Shown piece by piece: positions 1-7,523 of a stretch of 24,442 nt of DNA. Each line of letters begins with the position of its first letter. Position 1 is the first letter of the stretch. A model generated the notes under the pieces. That model made no database searches. It was given only the letters and a program-made list of their open reading frames with translations, and was not told the origin of the DNA. Made by a program: the position numbers and the translations under genes. Origin of the DNA: Candidatus Woesearchaeota archaeon (GTDB lineage: Archaea > Nanobdellota > Nanobdellia > SCGC-AAA011-G17 > VGLX01); contig VGLX01000001.1 of the NCBI GenBank assembly GCA_016866645.1, forward strand, positions 1 to 24,442. Reading direction: 5' to 3'.

Positions 1-2
1 AC

Positions 3-1325
3 ATCAAAAGGATAAGCAAGGTCGAGAGCAAAAGGCCGGAATGGCTGTCAAACGCCAAGAGCGTGCCACCAGTATACGTGGGCTCGGTAGGGAGAGCCAA
101 CCTGGAAGGAGAGTTCAAAGAGAACGCTGAGCTTCCGCCACAAAGCTGGCTCAGAGGATCGAGCATGATGACAAGCGACGGGAAAGTCGCGATAATAGAA
201 CAGCTGCCAGAGCTAACAGCGGACGAGCAGAGCTGGCTGTCACAGCTGATACAAGAAAGAGAACTATCAGTAGGCAACAAGGGAGAGCACACGATAGACA
301 TATTCCCGATAATCTACATGGGAGCCAACCCTCACCTGGTCAAGAACATAGAGCAGCCATTGATGGACAGGCTGCAGCTAGGCGCGAGCTGCTACGTCAT
401 CAATGAGATAGAAAGAAACGACAAGACAGAGAAGAAGCTCTTCATATTCCTAGAATACTACAGGAAAGCCAAAGGCGGAAAGCCTTTCACCAAGGAATCA
501 CTGGAAGCCTTGCTAGAAATATCCAGCAAGCTATCAGAAGACAAGCACCAGATGGAAATAAGCAGAAGGTACTTATCAATGGTAGACGCAGCGCTAGACA
601 GGGCTAACCATAGCAAAAGGCCTTACGTGATAGCAGAAGACGTCGTAGCCTCGCTGAAAGAGACCAAAAGCATAGTCGAGCAAAGCCTAGACGTCAAGAT
701 AAAAGAGCATTACAAAATATCTGAGATGAACATAACAGAAAAGAAAGTAGGCGTAACGAAGATACTTGGATACTTGACAGATAAATACATGATAGAGCAC
801 AACAACGCAGACATCAAGAAACAGCTAGAAGACGAGAACGGAGTAGCATACATAGCAGAGGTCAGCGCGACAGCCAAGGAGCTTAGATACCAGTCAGGCA
901 GCAACGGCCTAAAAATCTTAGCGCCTAAGAAATGGGAAGATAAACGAGCCCACTTAGAAGAAAGGCTAAGAGTCATGCTGAAAGAAACGATAAACATGGG
1001 CAATTATGACATACTAGTCGACCTTTCAAAAGTATTAGAAGACGACGAGACACTGCTACCGGCGATGTACACGGCGGTTTTATCTGCAGTTGAGAACAAG
1101 CCCGTGAAACAGGACTTGCTATTGGCGATGAACTGCAACGTCAAAGGCGAGCTGTTGCCAGTAGGCAAGATAAACAAGAGGCTATACACTGCGCCGAGCT
1201 GTGCAGAAAAAGCGGTAGTATCAGCTTACGACTTTGACAACAAGATAAGCAACGACCTGAAAATCGGCCCGGAAGTCCAAAAAGTTAGTAATGTTCAAAA
1301 CTTGTACAAGGTGCTGACAGAATGA
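3..1325 (+). CDS. LonB-like AAA+/S16 protein, protease dyad apparently lost (5' partial)
   Basis: The frame is open from the window edge, so the start and Walker A lie upstream; GTG at 63 is only the first internal start-like codon. The layout resembles archaeal membrane LonB: a Walker-B-like strand (nt about 186-203, AIIEQ instead of hhhhDE), sensor-type strand IIYMGANP, arginine-containing DRL segment, helical AAA lid, then a Lon/S16-like C-terminal domain with TAVLSAVENKPVKQ and GELLPVGKINKRL. In LonB the segment before TAVLSA carries the catalytic Ser (DSAS) and the later GGVTxK carries the Lys. Here these read DETLL (nt 1047-1061) and GKINKR (Arg in register at 1179-1181). I read this as a LonB-derived protein without peptidase activity. 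It overlaps the next gene by ATGA, so it is translationally coupled to two membrane-associated proteins. Family assignment is fairly secure; inactivity is inferred from alignment by eye. Confidence 0.7.
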   Translation: MKRISKVESKRPEWLSNAKSVPPVYVGSVGRANLEGEFKENAELPPQSWLRGSSMMTSDGKVAIIEQLPELTADEQSWLSQLIQERELSVGNKGEHTIDIFPIIYMGANPHLVKNIEQPLMDRLQLGASCYVINEIERNDKTEKKLFIFLEYYRKAKGGKPFTKESLEALLEISSKLSEDKHQMEISRRYLSMVDAALDRANHSKRPYVIAEDVVASLKETKSIVEQSLDVKIKEHYKISEMNITEKKVGVTKILGYLTDKYMIEHNNADIKKQLEDENGVAYIAEVSATAKELRYQSGSNGLKILAPKKWEDKRAHLEERLRVMLKETINMGNYDILVDLSKVLEDDETLLPAMYTAVLSAVENKPVKQDLLLAMNCNVKGELLPVGKINKRLYTAPSCAEKAVVSAYDFDNKISNDLKIGPEVQKVSNVQNLYKVLTE

Positions 1326-2068
1326 AATTCCAAAACGACCTATACCAAAAAATCCATTCAGAATACAGGCTAGAGAAAGCGACTGAAGACTCTAAAAAGG
1401 ACCTGGTAAAGAGGGTTTATGAAGCAGGAAAAAGCTTTGCCATGAATTACAACCCTTTCATAGGATACTTACCAGTCAAGAAGCAGAAAGACCTGAAAGA
1501 CAAGAAAAGAAAAATCTTCGGATCATTAGACGTGCAAGTGGCCACGATAGCCTCAGCAGTAGGCTTGGGGTTGGGCGCTTACTTCATAGGCCAGCACCTC
1601 AACGGCTTTGACATGGGGTTCGAGATGATGCAAAAGGTCAGGTTCAGCTGGACAGAAGTCGGAGAGCTGCCTAAATACATATCATTCCCTCTTATCTGGG
1701 GCGGATTCTCAAAAGCCGCAACAGACGCGGTATCCTACTACTTAATCGCGGAATCAGCAGTCAGAGCCGCAGCAGGAATCGCCGGCAAACCATTAGGGTG
1801 CTTGGTCGGAGAAGCTTATTATTACATGTCTGACAAGCTTTCGAAAAGAAGCAAATCAATGAAACAGAGAGAAGAAGAGATCGCTCAAGCAGAGAAGCAG
1901 CTATGCTGCGCTAAAGACTTCACCGAGGCTGAGAGGAAAGAATGCGAAAACGCGATAGCTAGGCTCAGCAAACAGTTAAACGACGCTGTATTGGCAAAAG
2001 ATAAACAAACAGAGCTTAATCTCAAAAAAGAGCTAGACAAGCTGCTAAATAACCTGGAGCAGTGCTGA
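1322..2068 (+). CDS. Hypothetical membrane protein with C-terminal coiled coil
   Basis: I do not recognise this 248-residue protein. A basic N-terminal third is followed by a clear hydrophobic segment at residues 71-90 (Gly/Ala-rich) and a second hydrophobic stretch at about 119-160 that could form one or two membrane helices. Residues about 175-246 are charged, with heptad-like Glu/Lys/Leu spacing, and look like a coiled coil holding several cysteines (two adjacent near residue 195, one near 208, one at the very end). The ATG overlaps the upstream stop (ATGA), and the next gene begins at this gene's stop, so the three genes form one transcript. LonB itself is normally membrane-anchored, so this protein could serve as membrane partner for the LonB-like protein. 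That role is inference from position only. Confidence 0.6.
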   Translation: MKFQNDLYQKIHSEYRLEKATEDSKKDLVKRVYEAGKSFAMNYNPFIGYLPVKKQKDLKDKKRKIFGSLDVQVATIASAVGLGLGAYFIGQHLNGFDMGFEMMQKVRFSWTEVGELPKYISFPLIWGGFSKAATDAVSYYLIAESAVRAAAGIAGKPLGCLVGEAYYYMSDKLSKRSKSMKQREEEIAQAEKQLCCAKDFTEAERKECENAIARLSKQLNDAVLAKDKQTELNLKKELDKLLNNLEQC

Positions 2069-2070
2069 AA

Positions 2071-3177
2071 ATGTCAAAACTATTAAACGTGCTCAAGAGA
2101 ACAGCATTAGCCGCAGCAATATTCGCAGGATACTCATTAGTCTACAACCAGATAGACACTGGAATGATAAAGGCATTATCGCAGAAGAAATCAGAAGCTA
2201 TAGTAGGGGTAGACTTTGAGGCTTACAAACAGAAAGAGCCTGTAGGGATAAGCATACTGAGAAAAGGCGACACGCCAAAAGACCTAGAAGGCAAGACCGT
2301 ACAGAACTGGAGCTACTTAGTATCAACTGAAGTTACGGAATTCATGAGGAAGACATACTCCAACGCGATATCATTCACTCCTTACTGCTCAGACTTCGAA
2401 GATGAAGTGAGACTGCAAAAAGACATTAAAGAGAAAAAAGATGAGAAAACGCTAAGGCAGGAAAAGATCAACAGGCTATACGAAAAGAACGAGGACATCA
2501 TAAAAGACCTGTTAGGAAGCGTAAAATCGCCTGACACTCTGATATTCAGGATAAAAGGGAACGACACGTATTATCAAACGCTAAATGAGCCGGAGCCTAT
2601 AAACTTCGTGGTAAAGAAGATAGTCAAAAACGTAAGCGACAAAGAAAAGACAGTGATAATCGACTTGGAAGCGCCTGACAACGGCGACTACAAAGCCCAT
2701 AATGAGAGGATAAGATACATCAAAAGCATAAACCCTAAGCTTAGAGTCGCTACAACGCTTGACAAGAACGAAGGATACGACGAGCAAACCGGAACGTGGA
2801 GCCCTGAAAAGACTAAGAAATACTGGGAGAACGCTGACATAATAATACTCGAAGACTACTGCTCAAACCCTGGAGGCTTAGAAAAGAGCATCAAAATGTT
2901 CAAACAAGCCACTAAAGGTGGGAAGCAGATCATAGTAAGGGTAGTGACAGGCGCTAAAAGGATCAACGACCGAGGCATCAAGACGTTAGAAGCGGAGCTT
3001 GAAGAGTACCAGAAGATCATGGAAACAGTGCACATCTATGCCGACGGCTGCCTAGCCAACGACTGGAACGGCGCATGGCTTTACTCAACAGAAGCATACG
3101 ACAAGAAAGAAAGGCTTGACACTACAAAGATGCTTTACAAGAAGTTCAGAAGGATAAAGATAGACAACAGCAGATAA
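2071..3177 (+). CDS. Signal-anchored exported protein of unknown function
   Basis: A 368-residue protein from ATG 2071; an in-frame GTG at 2062 would add three residues and overlap the upstream stop. Residues 1-25 are a basic stretch followed by a hydrophobic segment (ALAAAIFAGYSLVY), read as a signal peptide or membrane anchor. The middle is Lys/Glu-rich and partly helical. From about residue 190 the pattern is alternating strands and helices (VIIDLEAP, LRVATTL, ADIIILEDY, QIIVRVV, VHIYADG), reminiscent of a TIM-barrel or related alpha/beta fold, but I see no diagnostic active-site motif and assign no activity. It closes the operon started by the LonB-like gene; the next gene has its own promoter. 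A processing or quality-control link with the LonB-like protein is possible but not shown. Confidence 0.55.
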   Translation: MSKLLNVLKRTALAAAIFAGYSLVYNQIDTGMIKALSQKKSEAIVGVDFEAYKQKEPVGISILRKGDTPKDLEGKTVQNWSYLVSTEVTEFMRKTYSNAISFTPYCSDFEDEVRLQKDIKEKKDEKTLRQEKINRLYEKNEDIIKDLLGSVKSPDTLIFRIKGNDTYYQTLNEPEPINFVVKKIVKNVSDKEKTVIIDLEAPDNGDYKAHNERIRYIKSINPKLRVATTLDKNEGYDEQTGTWSPEKTKKYWENADIIILEDYCSNPGGLEKSIKMFKQATKGGKQIIVRVVTGAKRINDRGIKTLEAELEEYQKIMETVHIYADGCLANDWNGAWLYSTEAYDKKERLDTTKMLYKKFRRIKIDNSR

Positions 3178-3196
3178 ACAATGTTCTTGAACAAAC

Positions 3197-3205
3197 TTTA
3201 AATAT
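3197..3205 (+). promoter_or_regulatory. TATA box of gltX
   Basis: TTTAAATAT lies about 31 nt upstream of the ATG at 3232 (25 nt from TTG 3226). The spacing predicts transcription starting at or just before the start codon, giving a leaderless or very short-leader mRNA, as usual in archaea. Confidence 0.55.
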
Positions 3206-3231
3206 TCTCAATCTTCTTAGAATACTTGACA

Positions 3232-4875
3232 ATGCTGGAAGAAATAGCCTACAAGTACGCTTTGCAGAACGCGATAAAGTTCAACGGTAAAGCCAACATG
3301 GGAGCAGTCATTGGTAAGATAATCTCTGAGCTCCCGACTGCTAACGGCAAAGAGATAGCTGTAAAAGTCAAAGAGATAATAGACCGAGTCAATAGCATGA
3401 GCCTGAGGCAGCAGGTTGACGAGCTTAACGCTGTAGCGCCGGAGCTTTTAGAGAAGAAAGAGGCTAAAGAGAGAGATATCTTCGCTTTTTTAGATATAAA
3501 AGGAGGAGAAAAGATAACGACAGCTTTCCCTCCAGGGCCAGAGAAGTACCCCCACATAGGCCACGCAAAGGCCTTGCTGATGAACCATGAACTGGCTAGG
3601 AAGCATGGGGGAAAATTCGTCTTAAGGTTCGAGGATACCAATCCCAAGCTTGTCAAGGAAGAGTTTTACAAGATAATGCTAGAAAATTTTGAATGGTTAG
3701 GCGCCAAGTGGGATAAGCTGGAATACGCTTGCGACTATATGGAGAAGTTCTACCAGCTATGCGAAGACCTGATAAACAAGGGGTTAGCCTATGCCTGCAC
3801 ATGCGAAAAGGAAGCGATGAAGCATAAGAGGTTCAGAGGAGAAGAGTGCGACTGTAGGCTTAACGATGCTATCAAGAACATGGAACTGTTCAAGAAGATG
3901 CCTGAGATGGAGGAAGAGTCCTGCATCATAAGGATGAAGATAGACATGAACCATAAGAACACAACGATGAGAGACCCTGCCTTGTTTAGGATTATAAAGC
4001 ATAAGCACGCAAGGCTAGGAGAAAAATATAAAGTGTGGCCGTCTTACGACTTCCAAAACGCTGTGATGGACGGCATAGAAGGCATAACCCACAGGCTAAG
4101 AAGCAAGGAATTCGAGATGAGGAACGAATTGCAGAGGTATATCCAAAAAACATTAGGCTTCAAAGAGACTAACATTTACGAGTTCGCAAGATTTGAGCTA
4201 GAAGGAGTGGAGACATCAGGAAGGCTGATAAGGGAGAAGATAAACAACAACGAGCTCATCGGATGGGATGACCCTTCACTAGCAACCATCGTCGCTTTGA
4301 GGAGGCGAGGATTCCAGCCGAAAGCGATAAAAGATTTCGTCCTATCAACCGGGCTGAGCAAGACTGAGTCTACTCTTACATGGGATGATCTGATAGTCCA
4401 TAATCGGAGAGTTTTAGATAAAGAAGCCAAGCGGTTCTTCTTAGTGACTAACCACAGGAAGATAAAGATAAGCTACGCCCCAAAGATGGAAGCCAAAGCG
4501 CCTTTGCATCCAGAAAACCCTAAGCTCGGGGAGAGGGAGTTCAAGACAGGAGACGAGTTCTACATAGACGAAGACCTGAAACCGAGACAGGTCTACAGGT
4601 TGATGCACCTGTTCAACTTCAAAGACGGAGAATTCTTGTCACAAGACCACAACCCTGAGCTCAAAGCTAAGATAATCCATTGGCTGCCAGCAGACGATCC
4701 AGAACTAGTGCACGTAGAAGTGCTGATGCCTGACAAGTCAGTAGTTAAAGGCTTAGCAGAGCAAGGAGTCAAGCACCTGAAGGAAGGCGAGGTCTGCCAG
4801 TTTGAGAGGAACTTCTTCGCGAGGCTTGACAAGAAAGAGAAAACCAAACTGGTATTTTGGTATACGCATCAATAA
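3232..4875 (+). CDS. gltX: Glutamyl-tRNA synthetase, archaeal type
   Basis: Class I aminoacyl-tRNA synthetase charging glutamate onto tRNA-Glu in the cytosol; in archaea it is often non-discriminating and also charges tRNA-Gln for GatDE. Length (547 residues from ATG 3232) and layout fit the archaeal/eukaryal GluRS-GlnRS branch: an N-terminal helical extension (about 1-90), a Rossmann fold with the HIGH motif (PHIGHAKAL, residues 108-116), the FEDTNPK loop, the GWDDPSLATIVALRRRGF block, and a C-terminal beta-barrel anticodon domain. Two departures stand out. The segment before HIGH reads TTAFPPGPEKYP, where the family normally has an Arg (TRF-P-P) that contacts the amino acid. The KMSKS region reads TSGRLIREK, lacking the usual lysines. 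TTG at 3226 is an alternative start, but ATG 3232 suits the family better. Identity is secure from the conserved blocks. Confidence 0.93.
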   Translation: MLEEIAYKYALQNAIKFNGKANMGAVIGKIISELPTANGKEIAVKVKEIIDRVNSMSLRQQVDELNAVAPELLEKKEAKERDIFAFLDIKGGEKITTAFPPGPEKYPHIGHAKALLMNHELARKHGGKFVLRFEDTNPKLVKEEFYKIMLENFEWLGAKWDKLEYACDYMEKFYQLCEDLINKGLAYACTCEKEAMKHKRFRGEECDCRLNDAIKNMELFKKMPEMEEESCIIRMKIDMNHKNTTMRDPALFRIIKHKHARLGEKYKVWPSYDFQNAVMDGIEGITHRLRSKEFEMRNELQRYIQKTLGFKETNIYEFARFELEGVETSGRLIREKINNNELIGWDDPSLATIVALRRRGFQPKAIKDFVLSTGLSKTESTLTWDDLIVHNRRVLDKEAKRFFLVTNHRKIKISYAPKMEAKAPLHPENPKLGEREFKTGDEFYIDEDLKPRQVYRLMHLFNFKDGEFLSQDHNPELKAKIIHWLPADDPELVHVEVLMPDKSVVKGLAEQGVKHLKEGEVCQFERNFFARLDKKEKTKLVFWYTHQ

Positions 4876-4919
4876 GACTTGCACTAAACCAGAAATACGT
4901 TGCAAATTAAGAGGATATT

Positions 4920-4928
4920 CTTATAAGC
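4920..4928 (+). promoter_or_regulatory. Isolated TATA-like box between convergent genes
   Basis: CTTATAAGC sits about 27 nt before an ATG at 4951, the same geometry as the convincing promoters in this window. It lies between the converging gltX and hydrolase genes, where no promoter is expected. It could drive a micro-ORF or a transcript antisense to the hydrolase 3' end, or be chance in AT-rich DNA. Confidence 0.3.
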
Positions 4929-4950
4929 CTTAGAAAGATCCGGCGTAAAA

Positions 4951-5025
4951 ATGAAAACAATGCCCTCAGGGTACCAAGATTATCAAGCTTTTTCTTCTTT
5001 TAATACCCTGACTATTGTCGCGTAA
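4951..5025 (+). CDS. Possible 24-codon micro-ORF
   Basis: ATG at 4951, leaderless spacing from the TATA-like box at 4920-4928, stop TAA at 5023-5025. The predicted peptide begins MKTMPSGYQDYQAF and has no recognised domain. From 4983 it runs antisense through the 3' end of the hydrolase gene, so its second half is constrained by that gene. It may be a genuine micro-protein, the stub of a lost gene that was overwritten by the convergent neighbour, or chance. Low confidence. Confidence 0.2.
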   Translation: MKTMPSGYQDYQAFSSFNTLTIVA

Positions 5026-7007
5026 GCTTCCGGATACAGTTCTGGCTTTAGTAAGTCTAAGTGTAGTGGTTTGAGCTTTCCTGTGCAGATTCCATTTATC
5101 ACATGATTATCCGCCCATGGTATTATTGAGTGGTCTTCTAACACTACGCCATCGCCTAGTTTCCCGTTGTCCATTTCGCAGCCGGTCCCCACTATCGTGT
5201 GTATCGCAATATCGGGCTTTGTTCCTCTGTTAAGCTTGTTTAGGAATAGGCTTCCTTCTGTTAGGTCACGGCATTCTAGCTTCGCGCCTAATAACGGGCA
5301 CACATTTGCCACTTCTCCTACGACGCCGTAGTTTGGAGCGCCTATGAGTATTATCTTACTGACATCTTCGCTTCCGAAAATCTGCAAGTACTTCCTAGTT
5401 ACTAACCCGCCCATGCTAAACGCGACTATATTAACTTTGGGCTTACCAGTCCTGTACTTGACAATGTCTATTAGTTCTTTAAGCCTTAGCGCGTAAGTGT
5501 CTATGCTCTCGCTCTTAGTCTGCACGACAACATAATTCTCAGGAGCCTCTTGAAACACATCAAAATAATAGCTGCTTCTTACTACTACTGGTTTACCAGA
5601 CAGCCCCCAAAGACCTTGGCTGGCCGCTTGCTGGGTGTACAATGTTATTGTTCCAGCATTTAAGTACCCGTCTTCTTCTAGTTTTTTTTGTATTTTCGTG
5701 AACCCTTCAAGGCTGTAATCCGCAGATATTCCCTCGCTTACTGCGTGGCCGTGCAGGAGCATCACAGGATAAGTGTTAGGGTTGTTGTTGCATTCTTTTT
5801 CTACACAGCATGGTTCACATTCCCGGAACACACAGCACTGAGGGCTCGATTCTTCTAAGACTATGCCTGAGCTTACAGGCGAGTAGGTCTCATCTAGTTC
5901 TATTTTGCTGAAGTAAGCTTCGCTTACGGTTTCGATTGTTGCATTGCTCAAAGGCAGGCTTGTAAGGTTCTGCAGTGAGACTGATAGGTTATCAAGAGTT
6001 TCAGAAATTCGGAGCAGCGCTTCTTTTTTAACTTCTAGACTATTCTTTTCATTAAGGATTACAACAGCTTCGTTGAACTCAGTAACAGCCCTGTTGAGGC
6101 TCGTAACGAACTCCTCATCGTCAGGCATCACGCTCTTAAGACCTTCTAAGCTTTTCCTGACATAATCTATGTCATCGATTAGTCCGTTATAAGATACAAG
6201 AGTCGCATCAATTTCTGTCCTGAAATTTTCTGCATCCTGTTCCATAATGTCTAAGTCTTCACTTAGCCTGTTAAGGCTGCCATGTATTACACCATACTTG
6301 TCTTGCTTGAAAAGGTCCTTGAACGCTAGTAGATTCTCTTTTGATTTAGAGTATTTAAGATCTAAGTTATCAGACTCTTGTTCTAATGTTTCTAGGTTTA
6401 AGTTCTTGTTGAGGCTGACTAATGCTTTGTCAAGCCACACTTTTTCACCCATCACCATTTCTAGACGGCTTTTTATATCCTCCATCTCGGATTTGACTTC
6501 TTCTTTCTGTTTTTTCTCAGTGCCGCTTAGGTCATAGTTCACGCTTATCAGTATGCTTCTTGTAGTTACATCTTCTTCTGTGTGGCAAAGCCATGTGTTC
6601 ACGCTTTGGCATTGCATCTCAAACCTGTACAGGTCTTGTCCGCTGCCAAGCCTTAAAACTTTCAGGTCGTATGACCGTTCTAAGCTCTTACCTGGCCTTA
6701 ATGTAGAAGAGTCCTTGTCGATGTGGATGTCTCGGCTTATATCCCTGAATGAGTAGTCGCATTTCGCGCTACAGAAAGGATTTGTAGTTACTGATGCCTT
6801 GAACTTCACCAAACCTTCCTCTCCTCTGACAAGGAACAAGTCCTCTTTATCCGCTTCGACCTTTAGGATTATATCATTACCTAATAAGAACTTGACGTAC
6901 AAGAAAGTCTTAACAAGCAAAAATGTTGATATAGCAATGAGGATTATTATACCGATTATTGTTAAGGTTTTATATTTTGCCCACAGAGTCTTAACATGCT
7001 TCTTCAT
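4983..7007 (-). CDS. Membrane-anchored coiled-coil alpha/beta hydrolase (lipase-like)
   Basis: A 674-residue protein with one N-terminal transmembrane helix (about 14-42), a beta-rich extracellular region (about 45-155) containing paired cysteines, a long Glu/Lys/Leu-rich coiled coil (about 160-385), a short Cys-rich hinge (CCVFRECEPCC) and a C-terminal alpha/beta-hydrolase domain. The hydrolase shows the oxyanion strand PVMLLHGHA, nucleophile elbow AFSMGG (Ser531), acid GDG (Asp619) and His649 in LKPLHLDLL, the order expected of PGAP1/LCAT-like lipases and esterases. The elbow has Ala instead of the first Gly of GxSxG, as some family members do. Probably an outer-surface enzyme held off the membrane by a stalk; substrate unknown. 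The TATA box at 7033-7040 gives a leaderless transcript. Confidence 0.8.
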   Translation of the reverse strand: MKKHVKTLWAKYKTLTIIGIIILIAISTFLLVKTFLYVKFLLGNDIILKVEADKEDLFLVRGEEGLVKFKASVTTNPFCSAKCDYSFRDISRDIHIDKDSSTLRPGKSLERSYDLKVLRLGSGQDLYRFEMQCQSVNTWLCHTEEDVTTRSILISVNYDLSGTEKKQKEEVKSEMEDIKSRLEMVMGEKVWLDKALVSLNKNLNLETLEQESDNLDLKYSKSKENLLAFKDLFKQDKYGVIHGSLNRLSEDLDIMEQDAENFRTEIDATLVSYNGLIDDIDYVRKSLEGLKSVMPDDEEFVTSLNRAVTEFNEAVVILNEKNSLEVKKEALLRISETLDNLSVSLQNLTSLPLSNATIETVSEAYFSKIELDETYSPVSSGIVLEESSPQCCVFRECEPCCVEKECNNNPNTYPVMLLHGHAVSEGISADYSLEGFTKIQKKLEEDGYLNAGTITLYTQQAASQGLWGLSGKPVVVRSSYYFDVFQEAPENYVVVQTKSESIDTYALRLKELIDIVKYRTGKPKVNIVAFSMGGLVTRKYLQIFGSEDVSKIILIGAPNYGVVGEVANVCPLLGAKLECRDLTEGSLFLNKLNRGTKPDIAIHTIVGTGCEMDNGKLGDGVVLEDHSIIPWADNHVINGICTGKLKPLHLDLLKPELYPEAYATIVRVLKEEKA

Positions 7008-7032
7008 ACAAGAATTATTGGGTATTATCGCG

Positions 7033-7040
7033 TATTTAAC
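7033..7040 (-). promoter_or_regulatory. TATA box of the coiled-coil hydrolase
   Basis: GTTAAATA on the minus strand, about 29 nt upstream of the ATG at 7007; predicts a leaderless or nearly leaderless mRNA. Confidence 0.5.
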
Positions 7041-7056
7041 ATTTTTGAAAAGAAAC

Positions 7057-7485
7057 TTACAAGACCATAACTATCGCACCAGCAGCTATCAACGCAGCGC
7101 CTATGCCCTCTTTTAAGCTCACGCTTTCCCCTAAGAACAATAATGCAAGGACGATAGCAAATACCACGCTAAGCCTATCAATCGGTGCGACTTTAGCAAC
7201 CTCACCATGCTTTAAGGCCAAGAAGTAGAACATCCATGATAGTGCCCCAGCAATCCCGCTGAAGACTATGAACAACAAAGCTTTGTGGTTAGAAACTATG
7301 CTAGACACCTGCCCAAGTTTGCCCTGGATTATTATCACGGATATTAAGAACAAAGCCATTATAACCGACCTTACAGCAGTAGCAGTATTAGTGTCAACTC
7401 CATGCAGGCCTATCTTCCCAAAAATTGCTACTAAAGCAGCTGTGAAAGCGGACAATAACGCGAAAATGATCCATGAATATTCCAT
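7057..7485 (-). CDS. Small EamA/DMT-family transporter
   Basis: A 142-residue, very hydrophobic protein with about five predicted membrane helices, matching the short single-EamA-domain members of the drug/metabolite transporter superfamily (COG2510-like). Recognisable signatures are the N-terminal WIIFALLSAFTAALVAIFGKIG, split here across helix 1, a central WMFYFLALKHGEVAKVAP segment, and a C-terminal LFLGES-GAALIAAGAIVMV ending. One EamA repeat is half of the usual ten-helix transporter, so it presumably works as a dimer. Substrate cannot be read from sequence. It has its own TATA box, and the gene downstream (coiled-coil hydrolase) starts 49 nt later with its own promoter. Confidence 0.85.
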   Translation of the reverse strand: MEYSWIIFALLSAFTAALVAIFGKIGLHGVDTNTATAVRSVIMALFLISVIIIQGKLGQVSSIVSNHKALLFIVFSGIAGALSWMFYFLALKHGEVAKVAPIDRLSVVFAIVLALLFLGESVSLKEGIGAALIAAGAIVMVL

Positions 7486-7506
7486 AACAGCTTCTAGTGC
7501 TTTGAG

Positions 7507-7514
7507 AATTTAAA
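7507..7514 (-). promoter_or_regulatory. TATA box of the EamA gene
   Basis: TTTAAATT on the minus strand, centred about 25 nt before the ATG at 7485, leaderless spacing. It lies in the 38-nt gap after the upstream secreted-protein gene. Confidence 0.45.
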
Positions 7515-7523
7515 AAAGTTTTG

